This document shows, piece after piece, positions 50,328-62,300 of a DNA stretch of 64,000 bases. The notes beneath the pieces were generated by a model. It had not been told where the DNA came from and searched no databases. It saw only the letters and a program-made list of their open reading frames with translations. The stretch's first letter is position 1, and every line of letters begins with the position of its first letter. The stretch covers positions 78,659,635-78,723,634 of the forward strand of contig NC_134365.1 of NCBI RefSeq assembly GCF_035582795.1, written 5' to 3'. Origin of the DNA: Mycteria americana. Its lineage: Eukaryota; Chordata; Aves; Ciconiiformes; Ciconiidae. The position numbers and the translations under genes were made by a program.

Positions 50328-50375
50328 TCCGTCTGTCCGTCCGTCCGTCCGTCCGTCCGTCCATCCATCCATCCC
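50328..50375 (+). repeat. (GTCC)n/(ATCC)n microsatellite in the CpG island
   Basis: A tetranucleotide array of GTCC units runs to about 50361 and passes into three ATCC units ending near 50374. The change from GTCC to ATCC fits CpG decay in part of the array. It lies about 450 bp upstream of the predicted splice donor and is likely length-variable. Confidence 0.9.
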
Positions 50376-50591
50376 CAGGCGGGGAGGGGGCTGCGGAGCC
50401 GGGCCGGGGGCAGAGACAGAGAGGCGGAGCCGCAGCGGGGACGAGGGCTCGGGGCTCCCCGCCGGTCCGCCGTCGGGGTGGGGCTTGAGGGATTTGGGGT
50501 TTTTGAGGTTTTGTTTTCCTCTCGGCTCCCCCCCCCCGGCGGCGAGGCGCGCGCCGCGCCGCGCCCCCCCCCACCCCCGCCCCGGCTCCCT

Positions 50592-50620
50592 CCGCCCCGC
50601 CCCGCCCCGCCCCGCCCCCG
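50592..50620 (-). promoter_or_regulatory. GC-box cluster (SP/KLF-type sites)
   Basis: Five overlapping CCGCC/CGCCCC units read as GGGGCGGGG on the minus strand, the classic SP1/KLF binding core. The cluster lies about 210 bp upstream of the predicted first splice donor, so it is well placed to drive a TATA-less promoter. Binding is inferred from motif only. Confidence 0.6.
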
Positions 50621-50639
50621 CCCTGCCGGCGCGGCTCCC

Positions 50640-50828
50640 GCGGCCGCGCATTGTGCATCGCGCCGCGGCCCGGGCGGCAGCGCCGGCACCGGCCGCTCTC
50701 CGCTGCGGGGCCGCCGGACCCCCCCGTTCCCACCCCCCCACCCCACGGGCCGGGCCGGGCCGGGCCGGGCCGGGCCTCGCCTCGCCTCCGGCTCATTCCC
50801 CCGGCGGCGCCGGTTGGGGTCGCGCACG
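50640..50828 (+). other. Probable non-coding first exon (5' UTR) of an unidentified gene
   Basis: The 3' boundary is set by the donor CACG/GTGAGT, with GT at 50829-50830. The 5' boundary is a guess based on the GC boxes at 50592-50620. I find no ATG on the plus strand between about 50100 and 50828, so this exon would be entirely 5' UTR and translation would start in a downstream exon, beyond anything I can recognise here. The gene is not identifiable from this sequence. Confidence 0.5.
50747..50776 (+). repeat. (GGGCC)n short tandem repeat in the putative 5' UTR
   Basis: About six GGGCC units precede a CCTCGCCTCGCCTCC tract. The run of G-triplets could form a G-quadruplex in the transcript, just upstream of the splice donor. 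It is a likely gap or error site in short-read assemblies. Confidence 0.85.
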
Positions 50829-52675
50829 GTGAGTGGGGGGCGGCGGAGCCGGCACCTCCGGCGACGTGGTCTGGGGGGGACCGGGCGCTGCTGCCGCCGC
50901 CGGGTCTGTGCCCAGCCCGGAAAATTGGGGAAGGGAAAGTGGGTCTGTCCTCGTCCCGCCGCCCCGCGGGGGACACGGCGCCTGCGGGGGGGTGCGGCGT
51001 GTCCCCTGGCAGCTGGGGGCTTGGGGAGCGGCTCCGGGGCCCCTCTTGCCACCCAGGGGCCGTGCGGCCGTGGGAGGTCGGGGGTCTCTAGTGAGATAGC
51101 CCAGCCTGCGGAGGAGCGGTCTCCGTGGTCTGAGGGGGACTCCCGGCTTTGTTTATTCCTGTGAAGTGCGATAAAATACAGCCCTCGTAGCCGTTCAGTT
51201 GATTTCTGCTAATTCTAGACCTCGGGCTCACAGTTTTTGCACACTACGTGAATGTTAAATTAGTATTTGTGCAGACACTCATCTCCTTTTTTTTTACAGT
51301 CTGAAATAGCTCTCTCAGGTAACTGGAGTTGACTCTAAATGTGATTCCTGTGGGTTGACTGCTGTAAGCCTTATTCACGCAAGTAAGATCTACATGCATG
51401 AGAGATTTTTTTTTTTTCAGAATGATTTTGCATGTTTCCACCCTGAAGTGTATAATCTCTGATAGCTTTTGCAGAAGATGGGCTTGTCCCTTTCAATTTT
51501 TGTGTGTGTGCAGTCTCTGTTAATTTTGGCAGCTGAAAAGTGATCGTTGGTAAAGGTCCGGTGTCTTCGTTTTCTTCAAGAATACATTAAGTTGGATGTA
51601 TGCCGATGTTTTAATATTGTAGAAGCAACAAGAGAGACAGCCTTAGAAAAAGAATCGAGGAAATGATTTAGCTTTTCTAATGTTCATCATTTCCAGCCAG
51701 CATACTTTTAAGCATTTCATTTTAAATTACAGGAGACAATCGGTTTTTGCATTTACGAGCATGTTGATTAATAATGGAAAGATAGGTCTAAACCTAAATT
51801 TTGGTGCTTCATTTAAAATAAATGCTTTTCATTTCTTCCGTCTCACACACCTATTTGCTTTTAGGAAAGAGTAATAGTAGGTGATGAGTAGGCAGCTTTC
51901 TTATAGTTCGAATAAAAGGAATAGTTCAATATAGGCCGCCTATAGAATAATGGACACGCTTGGCATTTAGTGCGTAGCTGGATGTAAAGCTGTGATGCTG
52001 CCTAGCAAAACTCTTCTTTGTTCAAAACTTCTCCTGTAGCCAAAGAATAGCGTATCTAAAACTTAGTTCTGGGCGTCAGATGAATAAATAGTGCATGTAA
52101 CTCTAGTGTTTCTATGGTAGTCTATTAATATGTGACTTACTATGAAGCATGTATTCGTATTTATAATATACACCATTGATTGAATAACTTAATGCTTCAT
52201 CTTTCTTTTTCTTATTAGTAGTCTAATTAGGGGAAGACTCTGGAAGGAGTATGGAATTAAGACATTTTCCCAGTGGATATGCAGTAAAAAAGACACTGCA
52301 AAGCAGACGGTGTAAGAGGAATTTCCAAAAGTACTCATCATCTAAGACAGAGCCAGATTTTGAACACTTCTAGGCTTGTGTTTAGGCTCCAGAGTAAATT
52401 TCTAGATTTTCAGTTTGTTCTTTTAGTTCTCAGACTTTTGTATCCAAAGGTCTTTGGGGGACCGTGAGGGAAATGTATCTGTGTAAGCCAAGGTTTGAGT
52501 CGTTCAACACTTAAGAAAATCAAGCCCTGACCACTTCAAAAAATCTGATCCTTGGGTTACAGTCATACCTCCGCCCATTTCCATTCTAGAGGCGTTTCCT
52601 TTTAATTTTTATGGCACATAGAATTATAGTTGTAAAATGTAGCCACAATAAAGCAAGCCAGTAAAATTACTTCAA

Positions 52676-52693
52676 TTTTTTTTTTTTTTTTTT
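52676..52693 (+). repeat. Poly(T) run, 18 T
   Basis: A homopolymer of 18 T. Read on the minus strand it is a poly(A) run, but no retrocopy body is recognisable beside it. Confidence 0.88.
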
Positions 52694-55639
52694 AATGTAC
52701 AAGCCGGGGGGATTAATGAACAGCTCCATAAATACACATGATAAAATGCAAGGTTGGTAATAGAGCTGTAAGTGACACTTAATCTTTGAACAAAAATAAT
52801 AGGTAATGGCTAAAAATAGTATTTCCCGTCTCAACAATAGAGTTAAATATTGTAATGGATATTAACTGCAACAAGGTAGATTGGTCCAGAGCTGGAGGCT
52901 CTGGCCATTCGTACCAGCTGACCTTCTGGCCTACTTCTTCGTTTTCCTTTAAAGTATCGCTCTTGCGTGTGTGTTGTAAACCACAAAAGCAAACCAAAAA
53001 GCTGTTCTTTAAAGGGAAAATGGGAGCTTTTTTGCTGCACAATAGTGGCACTATAATTTCTGGAACGTATTCTGATCTGGCGTAGCTCATCGCAAACTGC
53101 TGAGCTGTGCTGAGGTTGTGCCTAGATTTACACGAGTGGTTGGTCCCACGCATGGGCAAGAGCGTCCTTGCGCCAGAAGGAAAGCGCTTAGGTCAGGTTC
53201 TGACCAGTGTTTGAAGTGTTTCAACATCACCGCTAGAAAAATGCCTTTGTATTAAGGTCAATGAAAAATTTGCCTTTCCGATAGCCCCGGCTGCAGCCTC
53301 TCAAGGAACTGTTGAATTATGATAGCTGGTAATTATCTGCCCACATCTGTGGCCTGGGACTCATTGACACTGAGCACAAAGAAAGAAGAGAAGAAAATGA
53401 CAAATGCTTGTCCAGAAGCACGTCCTCTCAGTGGCGTTTGCTTTCCCCCTGGTTTCTTAGGATAAGACTGGCGAGTTTGGGGTGTGGAGAAAACAGTGAT
53501 TAATTAGCTAGTGCATATCTCGCCCTTGGAAGATGGAAAATACTGTATGGGGATGATTTGAATTAAGTACTGTTATTCCCTGCTATTAAAGAAATTGCTT
53601 GCTTGCTCTACATCTTAAGTTGGAGCCGCAGGTAATTTTAAAGCATTGTTTAAACTGTGGTTTAGGTCTGTTGAAGCAGAAAGGCCAGGGGAAGTCTTTC
53701 AACAGGAAAAATAATAGGTAAAGATTTTCTTGTTTAAGCCTTTTTCTTAGTAGCTGCAACAGCTGCGTATATGGCAGGGAGGAAAAGGGAGTCAAATGGA
53801 GCCGAGCGTGGAGCTGTGGTGTGAGGTAAAATTCTGATATTGTTCTCTCATGCCAGCCCACAAATACATTTGCATTTAAAATTTCTAGGCAAGCCACACT
53901 GTAGGACCGGTGCAGAATGCTAAACAAAACCTGACAGCTGACTTGGAAAACGCCACATAACGATGTCGGGCATTCCCTCGCTCGGACAATTGAGTTGAAG
54001 ATTGTTTCTTGTAACGATTATGGATCCGAAACAAAGACAGGTGCGGGAAAAAAAAGGGGACATCAGTTTTATTCTGAGCTATTTTCACTTGAAAGATACT
54101 TGCTTTCTGTCACGTTACCTGTGACTGCTGGAAGACTCGGAGGAACTGTAGACCCCAAATCCCTTCCTGCCCATCAGATAGCCACAATATACGCCTTTGT
54201 GTTGCTCAGGCTGAAATTCTTTCTGCTTGGGAGGCTGAGGAGTGGTTCAGGACGCAGTTGTGATCTGAAAGATATTGGGTATCACCAGGGGGGTACCCTT
54301 TATGCCACTTGTGCGAGTAGACAAAGCAGCAGCTCTTTCGGGGAACTTGGTGATGCATCTCCTGTCCGAGAATAAAACTTATTTATGCTCAGTGGTGTTG
54401 TGATGTAGATGCCAGGACGATGACAACCGAGGAAGGAACATGAAAGGCATCAGAGCTCGGTGGGTTTTACCTTTTTACGTGCAAAACGCGCGTGTCTGCA
54501 GTTATTGGCCGTGAACTGGCCCTCTGCAGACAGGCTGACGGCGCAGAACAATTTGAGGAGACTGAGGGATGGAAACAGGAATATAAAAGGAATGATAGCT
54601 TAACGTGTGTATTGGGTGTGAAAGAGCACACGCAAAGTCACAGGGCTGGAAGAAATCAAGGGCCTGTGGTCAGGGATGGCTCCTGCAGTGAAGCAGTAAT
54701 ACAAGGCAGCTCGGTTGTCTGTGATGTCCCGGTTATGAACGGAAGAATAACAGGCTTTACGTGTGCAGCGTGGATGCATCTGCCTCCCTGGCTTAAATAT
54801 AGAACACCTGCCCTTTGAAAGTTTGAGAGGAAAGGGAAAGAGCTGATGAGGAGAGCAAAGGGACTGATTTCTGAGGAATGATTAAAAATGCTTACTATAG
54901 ATAGATTATCTGAGAAGCAAAGATGCCAGCAATTTCAGGTGTGCGTACTCAAGAGATAATCACTTAGCCTTTGCAAGAGGGTGCAACTAGACTTAGCGGG
55001 CTGCAAAAGAAGTAACTTAAACATCAAGAAAAGCTTTGTGATGGAATGAAACTAAATAATCTTCCATGAAAAATGCTGGCAGCGTTGTTGGTCGGGGTTT
55101 TTTAAAGCTCATAGAGAGCCCTGGAAAATGTTCTGCAGGGCTGGCAGCTCAGGGTCACATCTCTCCTGGCTGAACTGTGCCTGGGGATTAGGATGGAGGT
55201 TTTAGAAATGAGGCTCTTTAGTTAGCAGGCCAACTCCTCTGCTTGGAGTCAACTTCTCAGCTCCCCTGTGTGGTCTGCTGGAAGGGACAGAGTCATTCTC
55301 TGCTAGCTTGGATTATATCCCTGTAGGGAGGGAGACGGACTGGATGAATTAATAGATCTTATTCTGTCCTTAGCTTATAGGAGCCCGTGATGCAGGAAAT
55401 ACATGAGCACTTATCTTGCTGGCAGCTGAAATGCATGCCGTTATTCTGTAAAAACAAATGCTATAGCATCTCATACGCCTTTCTGGTCACATGGCGAGGG
55501 AGGATGGGAGGAGGGATGTGATGGAAAACACTTTCATGTGGTGAGCACAGCAGGCCGGGCTAGAAATATTGCTCGGTTTACATTGACTCTGTTATTTTGT
55601 GTCCTTGGATCCATGTTGAATACTCCTCTTGAGGAAAAG

Positions 55640-55680
55640 CTAGAAAGCAACAGGCTCCAAAACTAGAAAGCAACAGGCTC
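55640..55680. repeat. Direct duplication of an 18-bp motif, 23-bp period
   Basis: CTAGAAAGCAACAGGCTC occurs at 55640-55657 and again, identically, at 55663-55680, separated by CAAAA. The exact identity points to a recent local duplication. Confidence 0.88.
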
Positions 55681-55885
55681 GGGGTGTTTTCCTGCTTTAA
55701 GTTCCAACTGTTATCAGCAAAAAAAAATTGGTATTCTTGGACAGTAGTTACCTCTTCCTTTGCTGGGTCCTGTAATAGACACAACATTGCGTACTTGCCG
55801 AAATGTGAAGAGCAACTTCAAAGGGGTGTGCAGCTCTGCTGAAGTCGTAGGCAATGCACACAGAGATTAGAGGGGCTGAAGGAGG

Positions 55886-55915
55886 TGATCCAAAACGCAG
55901 TGATCCAAAACGCAC
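55886..55915. repeat. Tandem duplication of 15 bp
   Basis: TGATCCAAAACGCA is repeated at 55886 and 55901 with a 15-bp period. This is a simple local duplication. Confidence 0.85.
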
Positions 55916-57079
55916 TGCAGTCAGGGGAGAGACTGCTGCTTTGGATCAGCTCCAGCAGTTCTTCAGTCCAAGATCTCATGTTTGCTTATGTTTGGATTTA
56001 ATCAGTTTCTTTGGGATTAAGGTATTTTTTAGAATGTGGTTCCAAGAATATAAAGAGGTTGCAATTTTGAACTTCATTAGTTTTATGGCATTACTGTATA
56101 CTAGCGATTATTGTCCTGTTCCTCTCTTCAGATATGAGGTGGGTCAGTTCATGAAAAGTCTGATTAAAGAGACCACTGAATAGTATGATATATGATAGTA
56201 CAATGATGGAACTCCCACGGGTGGTTTGATGTCTTAATACGTAATCTTTCCTCCACTGGATTTCTCATTGTATCTCGGAATAAACCAGCGTTTATATAAA
56301 TTAGACATGCTCTTACTGCAGAACAGGTGGGGTTATAAGTGCTCCAAGATGGTATGTTGTTACTAGATAAGGAGGAATATTTTTATTCCGATTCATAGTG
56401 CCTGCTTTAAAGGCAGTTTGACTGTCATCAGCATGAATGGTTTATTGGAGGGCAGGCAGGGAAAACATTGACAACCATTTACAACACTGGCTTAAGGATG
56501 ACCCTCCTTTAATTAACTGTAACTTGAGTCCCAAAATTTCCTCATCTGATAACGTGATACCAGGTTTTTACTTCCTGCATTGTCCATTTGGAGTGGAAAG
56601 TCGGGAGAAAAGAAACTATGAAATTTTGTTGCCTAGATTGCAGAGGAAATCAGAACGCTGAGAGAAGTTAAGCATTCTTCCAGAAAGTGCATTAACCCAG
56701 CTTGGATGTGCTCATCCAGCCCCTCTGTAAGCCAGTACCGCTGGTTTTCTTTTCACCACTATATTATTTTTTCTTTCTGTAAAATACCCTTCCAGGGCGC
56801 TCTCCAGGAAGAATGCAGGCCACTTCTCTTCCTTCGATTAACTACTTGTATCCTGATCTAGAGAAATACCAGCAAACTGGTTGAATGTGGTGATTTTCAT
56901 TGATTCCAATGAGTAAATCAATTTCACATCCAGTTGTCCCTGTAAGAGGAACATCCGGTGCTGTCTGCATTAGTTCATAGGTATGACTTGAGTTTATAGT
57001 ATCAATTACTTTTTTAAGTACAGGCACAGAGAGTCTTGATTCACCCCTGGCTGCTCCACTGGTGGTTACCACGACTTTG

Positions 57080-57180
57080 TGGTCACGGTTTTGCTTGTTT
57101 GCTTTGCTGTTTTTTTTGTGGTGGTTTTTGTTGTTGTTTGGTTTGGTGTTGTGTTTTTTTTTTTTTTTAATTTCTTTTAA
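57080..57180 (+). repeat. T/G-rich low-complexity tract
   Basis: An irregular TTTG/TTG-rich stretch ends in a T15 run at 57154-57168. On the minus strand it gives a lysine- and asparagine-rich open frame, which I take as a composition artefact rather than a protein. Confidence 0.8.
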
Positions 57181-59329
57181 TTTTTGCTCTGGAGGACTAG
57201 GCAAAGGCCACTGTCAGCAGGTTATCGGACTAAACAGATGATTGGGTTGGCTTGGTGTAACAAAACCTCTACTCCTAAATAAAGCATCGTTCTTGGTATA
57301 AATTATCCTGTAGTGTATCCTATCAGTGAGGTCTGAATCAGTCCAATTTAAAATGCCAGGAAAAAGACATTCTTGTGGTAATTCTGGCATCCCTGAAGAT
57401 AGAAAGTTTTGGAAAATTTGAGAGGGAGCTTGTTCCCATAAAATATCCAAGACAGTTTTGTATGACAGAGAAGCAGCTTGGAAAGTTCACATAAGAAGCC
57501 AGATGTTGGCCCAAACTTATGAGATTTGCTTGCATGGATCAAATTTGGCATTACGGCATGCTTCCCAAATTAATTCTGTAATGTTTAATTCCAGCATGAG
57601 TCGATTTTCCATTTTATTCTGCATGACTTCTGTTCATTTATCATTATTAAACAATTTCCTGGGGATGCTCAGGCTTAAGTATGTGTTTGTATGACTACCA
57701 GAATTGTCTGTGGTTATATAGACAGGACAGAAAACCTTAATGGAGGTTAGAAGATAAATTTTTCCCATCTACAGCACTGTTAATACCTTGCTACAGCGAT
57801 CAAGGATTTCTTAAAGTTTACCAGAAGATTTAATTTGAAGAATGGTCCCAGCCAGGAAGAAGATGCAAGGTTTATGCTTAGCATACTCATGTACAGTAAA
57901 TTCCTCTTTCTTTTGCTGTTTTTAGGGTCAAGTTTTTTACATTGATAATACACCACAGGCATCATCCCTTTTTACTCTCTTGCTGGGAAAAGAGTATCCA
58001 AAAGAATATTTATTAGCTGATTTAAATTCAATTAACTTCATTTCCCTTTTGTGGAGTTTTTAGCAATGTTTAATGAGAGATGCAGTTGAATTGCAGAACT
58101 GATACCTCCCCCTGAATACATCGAGGTCTTTCTTAAATTCTTGTGAAGGTTTCTCGATCATTCAGATTTTAATCCTGGCCCTCATAATTATTTTGTAGCA
58201 TATGGGAAGTCCTGTAGATGCTAATTCTGGTGGCCTTAGTCATGCTTATTTAACAAATAGTTCCAGTCCCCCATTTATCTGCCTTAGTATCTATTGTTTA
58301 TTGGTGATTTGATTTTTTTTTTCTGCCTTTAAATCCTTGGGTTGGGGAACTAAGACCACTCTGTGCTAGGCAGAAAGCAAACACAAAACAAAGTGCAGTC
58401 TCAGCCCTGTACATTAACACTTTATTTTTATGACTAAATGAGGGAGATTCCTCTTAACTGATCTGCACTCAGACCTCTCCAGACTCTCAGTTGCCACTTT
58501 GCAGCATTTAGATATCCTAGAAAGCAGATCTCCAGCTTAGGGAAAACAATTAAAAACTGAGCACCACTGTTGCAAAAACAAGCCTTGTGCTTGTTGGAAG
58601 CTGTAAAAATTTAAGTTTATAAAGCCTATCATCCGTGTGCTTAGGCAAAAATGTGATGCTCTTTCCTCTCTTCTTTGCCTTGCTTTTCCTCTCGTTCAAG
58701 CAAATGGGCTGATGAATGCTTAGGCAAAATGTGCCCCTCCTATTGTCTGTCTCGTTTGCTTGCGTTCTTTCAACAGCTTCTCTATTCAGTGCTAAACAAC
58801 AGGAGAAGAAAACCATTACTAAAAATGAAGATACTCTATTATCACATTATCTTGTGAAGAAGGATGTTCTGCTTCCCCCACAAATGGCCAACTAGAGAGG
58901 TTCCTTGCAGGTCCTGAAATCTGTGATGGCAAGAAGAACGATAAAAGCACACTGGCATTAAAAATCATTGCATTGCTGAACACAAACTGCTGTATGTGGA
59001 GCACTCTGTAACCTTTGAAGACTACAGCCTGGAGCATGATTTTGTAGGCAGCAGAGGTTCAGGGGCAGAGCTTGGGGATGTCAGAGGGCAGTTAACTGAA
59101 CTAGGCTCTTTTCTAAGCATTCCTTGTTTTTCCCTTTAGTTTTCCATACAGGCGCTTATACGTACACAGACATATATAGATACACATGCAGACGCATGGT
59201 GTTTAACAGACCGAGCATGAAGGCTGACCCGCTGCTCTTAAAACAGAAGCCACTGCTCTGCACGTTTTGCAATGTTTCGTGCGCAGTGCCCCGTGTAACC
59301 TTGTACGAGGCGTTACCTGGAATGCGACT

Positions 59330-59390
59330 CCTGGGAAGATACGCTGGGTAGCTATCTTCCCAGGATAGCTACCTTCCCAGGATCTTCCCA
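59330..59390. repeat. Overlapping palindromes and CTTCCCA direct repeats
   Basis: CCTGGGAAGATA (59330-59341) is the exact reverse complement of TATCTTCCCAGG (59353-59364). Overlapping this, GGTAGCTATC (59347-59356) is the exact reverse complement of GATAGCTACC (59364-59373), with a 7-base loop. CTTCCCA occurs three times within 59356-59390. The two hairpins share bases and so are mutually exclusive. Confidence 0.85.
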
Positions 59391-62300
59391 AGTGATGCCT
59401 TTCTTGTATTGGCGCAGCTGGTGGAAAAAGCGTATGGGGCTTGCCATTCTTCTGATCCAGGAGAAGGCATGTCCAGACAGACTCCAGACGGCTTCTCTGT
59501 GGTGATCCCATCACCAGCAGGTGCTAGGAAGGATGGACGTGGCTTTACGCTGCTAGGACGTACCCTTTTAAGGCTCCTTGCTTCATGCTTTCATAGGGAA
59601 TGTGAGGAATGCTACGTAGCCATGAAGAACAGTGAAACAGCTGATACATCCACTGGGATTCCTACTCTTTCAACCTGAGCTTTCCAAAGCTTGGTGAGAT
59701 ATATCTGGCAGAGTCCTGAAGAGCTCAGAATGGCTTTTTATCCACGAGTCCTACTGAGCAGTATTTATTAACATGGAGCAGGATTCCCTGTGGTTTGATC
59801 TTTGGGTATGACCCAACTCTCTACCACTGTATGATCCCATACAAAGTCTAGAGGCATGTTGTGGTTTGGGATGGCCACAGTGATTAGGAGAACTCCTCCT
59901 GGAGGGGCATGGGGAGCTTAGGCAACCATTGCTACTGCTTTGGCTGGCCCCAGCACCTCTGTGCACACGTTCAGAGATCCCAGATATAAGCAAATAAAAG
60001 CCATTTGCTTAGGTTCCCCCCGACTGCCTTTTTTAAAAAAAAAAAACCACTCCTGCATCTGCTGTGTTGCACAGTCTCCTGCCTGCCTCTACAAATGAGA
60101 CAGTAATGGAGCAGATTTATTAAACTGATAGATTAAAGAACAGGAAGTAACAGTGGATTTAGTGGAATTTGAAGGCAGTTTTGACCTCTGAGGAACACAG
60201 CACGGCGTGTTGGAATAAAGCTGAAAGATGGTGGTGCCCTTGGTCAGGGTGCCCAAAGTCACGGGGAATTTGAGAGAGACTCACTTTGCTTATGCTTTAA
60301 AAACACTTTGTTGTTTTGCTTACTCCGCAGCAAAACCCCTATCTTCCTACCTTGGAAACAAAGTACAAAACCTTTAGCGTGCTAGTGATGCCGGTCCCTC
60401 TCAGACCAGGGCTGAGTTTAGTTCTTAATTTAGTACATTTTTTGCTTACTGGGAGGAAGTCAAATGGGTTGTGGTGCTTTGGGTGGTGGCAGGAGGTATC
60501 TGGGAATGGTGAGTCCGGCGCTGTTGCAAACAAATCTCGGTGCTCATGGCTTGCTTTGTAGCTGTCAAGCAGAGTGTGATGAGCCAGGGCTTATGCCGTT
60601 GTGTTACAGAGCTGGGCTCTGGGAGAGCGCTCGAGTAAGAAATCCAAGTGCAGGGTTTATGTGAACAAATGCAGAGAAGTCGAGTAATGCCAATGCCTTT
60701 AGAGTAATTAAAGGTATCGATTCATTTTGCATTGAGTTTTTAGGTATGAATCCGGTCTATAAGCAGCCCATGTGCCCTCTTCCTTGCGGCTTTCCCATGC
60801 AAACAGTACGATCTCATGCTGTAGCTGATGCCTGCAGCACTGACAGCCAGGTCGTGTGCTGTCCTATTTCCCATCCCTCCCTCTTCCCCACCCCTTCTGA
60901 TTACTTTTCAGTTTCTTCTATTTAAGAACTGTAAATTACTACAGTAAAACTATTACTTTCTGGGGTTATGTTTATCTGTTGCTGATTTTACTGAATGGAG
61001 CTGTGCAACAGCCTAAAAGATAAGACCGTGTGAGTTAGGATACGAGGTCATGCTGGGGGCTTTTAGTTTCTAGTAAGCGGAAGAGCAAATATTGCAAAGT
61101 TGAAGAAATACAGATTTACGGCAGCCTCTGTGCACGGAATAACCTCAAGGGAGGATGCAGATTTGCCAGTTCTGCTGTACCTCGGTACACCTAAGTGAAA
61201 GGCGGTGCAGCTCCCTGGTACCTAAGTGGAAGATGGATGTTTGGCACAGCACTGCTTGATGCAGCTACAACCTTGTGCCTTGTCCCAGCAAGGCTGTGCA
61301 GTGGGGGACAGTGGCAGCAGGGAACAAGGACAGAAGGGAAATGACCCTCCAGTTTTCTCTCCTCCCTCCCAGGAAAACCTGGGCCATGTGAAGTCACCCT
61401 GAAGCTAAAGCAGTTTAAAAACCTCACCAAGCCAAGCCACCACCCTTGCCGGAGAGCAGAAATCTGGTCTTCATTTCAGTTAATGCTGGTTCAGCCACCA
61501 AAACCCCTTTGTATTTGGCCCTTAGGGCGATATTCCAGCTGTTTATTTTAAAGAGCCAGTCTGGCTAACGCCTTCTTGGGGGAAGAGCCTTCCTCTCACG
61601 GGGGATACCAAACTTGGAGAGTCCTCTGGCTCCACAGAGGACATTTATGTTCAAATAGGAACAAGCAGAGCTTTTTCCTGAATCGAAAAATCCCCATTTC
61701 TGGTGCGTTCGCCGGCTGACTGCTGCAGCGTCTTCTTTGCTGTGCTCTCGTGGCTCCCTGGCAGTGCTCTCTGCTGTTGCGTTGCATTGTATGTTTTCTG
61801 TTAACACAAAGGCATCTGTGTTAATCTCTCATTTTCCAGGCAATTTGGCGTTCTCTTCCAGCCTCTGGCCGCCTCCTTTTTCTCAGCTTTTTCCCAAGGT
61901 GGACGGCAAATTTGGTAAAAATACGTGTAAGCGGGGATTGACCCAAGTTTTCAAGACATTAAAATTACTGCAAAAGGAAACCAAATGGGCTTATGACTGC
62001 TTTTATTTCGGTTTGATTTTTTTTTTTTATCAATAATAGAAAGTCAGATTCAGCCCAGCCTCCATGACCATTAAGTCAGGCAAGGCAAGAGGGGCTCTTG
62101 CATTTCTTTCTTTAGCAAAACCTGTAGCCTTCTGGCCAAATCACACAACCTTAGAAAGGCAGCAAAGTATTTCAGCTCTGGAAGGCCTGCCTGCAGACTC
62201 CTCCATCATTGAAGAAAATGTACTTGTGGGGCTGTGGGGGAGGGAGTGTTCCCTTGTCTTTGATTTTGGTTTTCACTTTTGAGGGTTATTTTTGTTCATG

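Larger units (their letters stand above)
49680..51100 (+). promoter_or_regulatory. CpG island, likely promoter of an unidentified gene
   Basis: This is the only strongly GC- and CpG-rich stretch of the window, about 1.4 kb long, in an otherwise CpG-poor background. Its densest part is 50100-50830. It contains a GC-box cluster (50592-50620), no obvious TATA box, and an excellent splice donor after 50828. CpG islands of this size in vertebrates mark promoters of housekeeping and developmental genes. Plus-strand transcription is favoured because a consensus donor is present on that strand, and I saw no comparable donor on the minus strand. Divergent transcription is possible. The long open frames across the island (for example 49944-51164) reflect a lack of AT-rich stop codons and are not taken as coding. 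Confidence 0.85.

Noticed and set aside
49944..51164. 406-codon plus-strand frame and 312/283/199-codon minus-strand frames in the CpG island
   Set aside because: All frames on both strands are open because the DNA is GC-rich and stop-poor. The products are low-complexity Arg/Pro/Gly/Ala sequence with no domain, and the plus frame runs through a consensus splice donor.
52676..52693. Poly(T) run as a possible minus-strand retrocopy tail
   Set aside because: No coding or transposable-element sequence is recognisable on the expected side, and no flanking duplication was seen.
56842..57204. 120-codon minus-strand frame rich in Lys and Asn
   Set aside because: Half of it translates the T/G-rich low-complexity tract at 57080-57180. 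It is a composition artefact.
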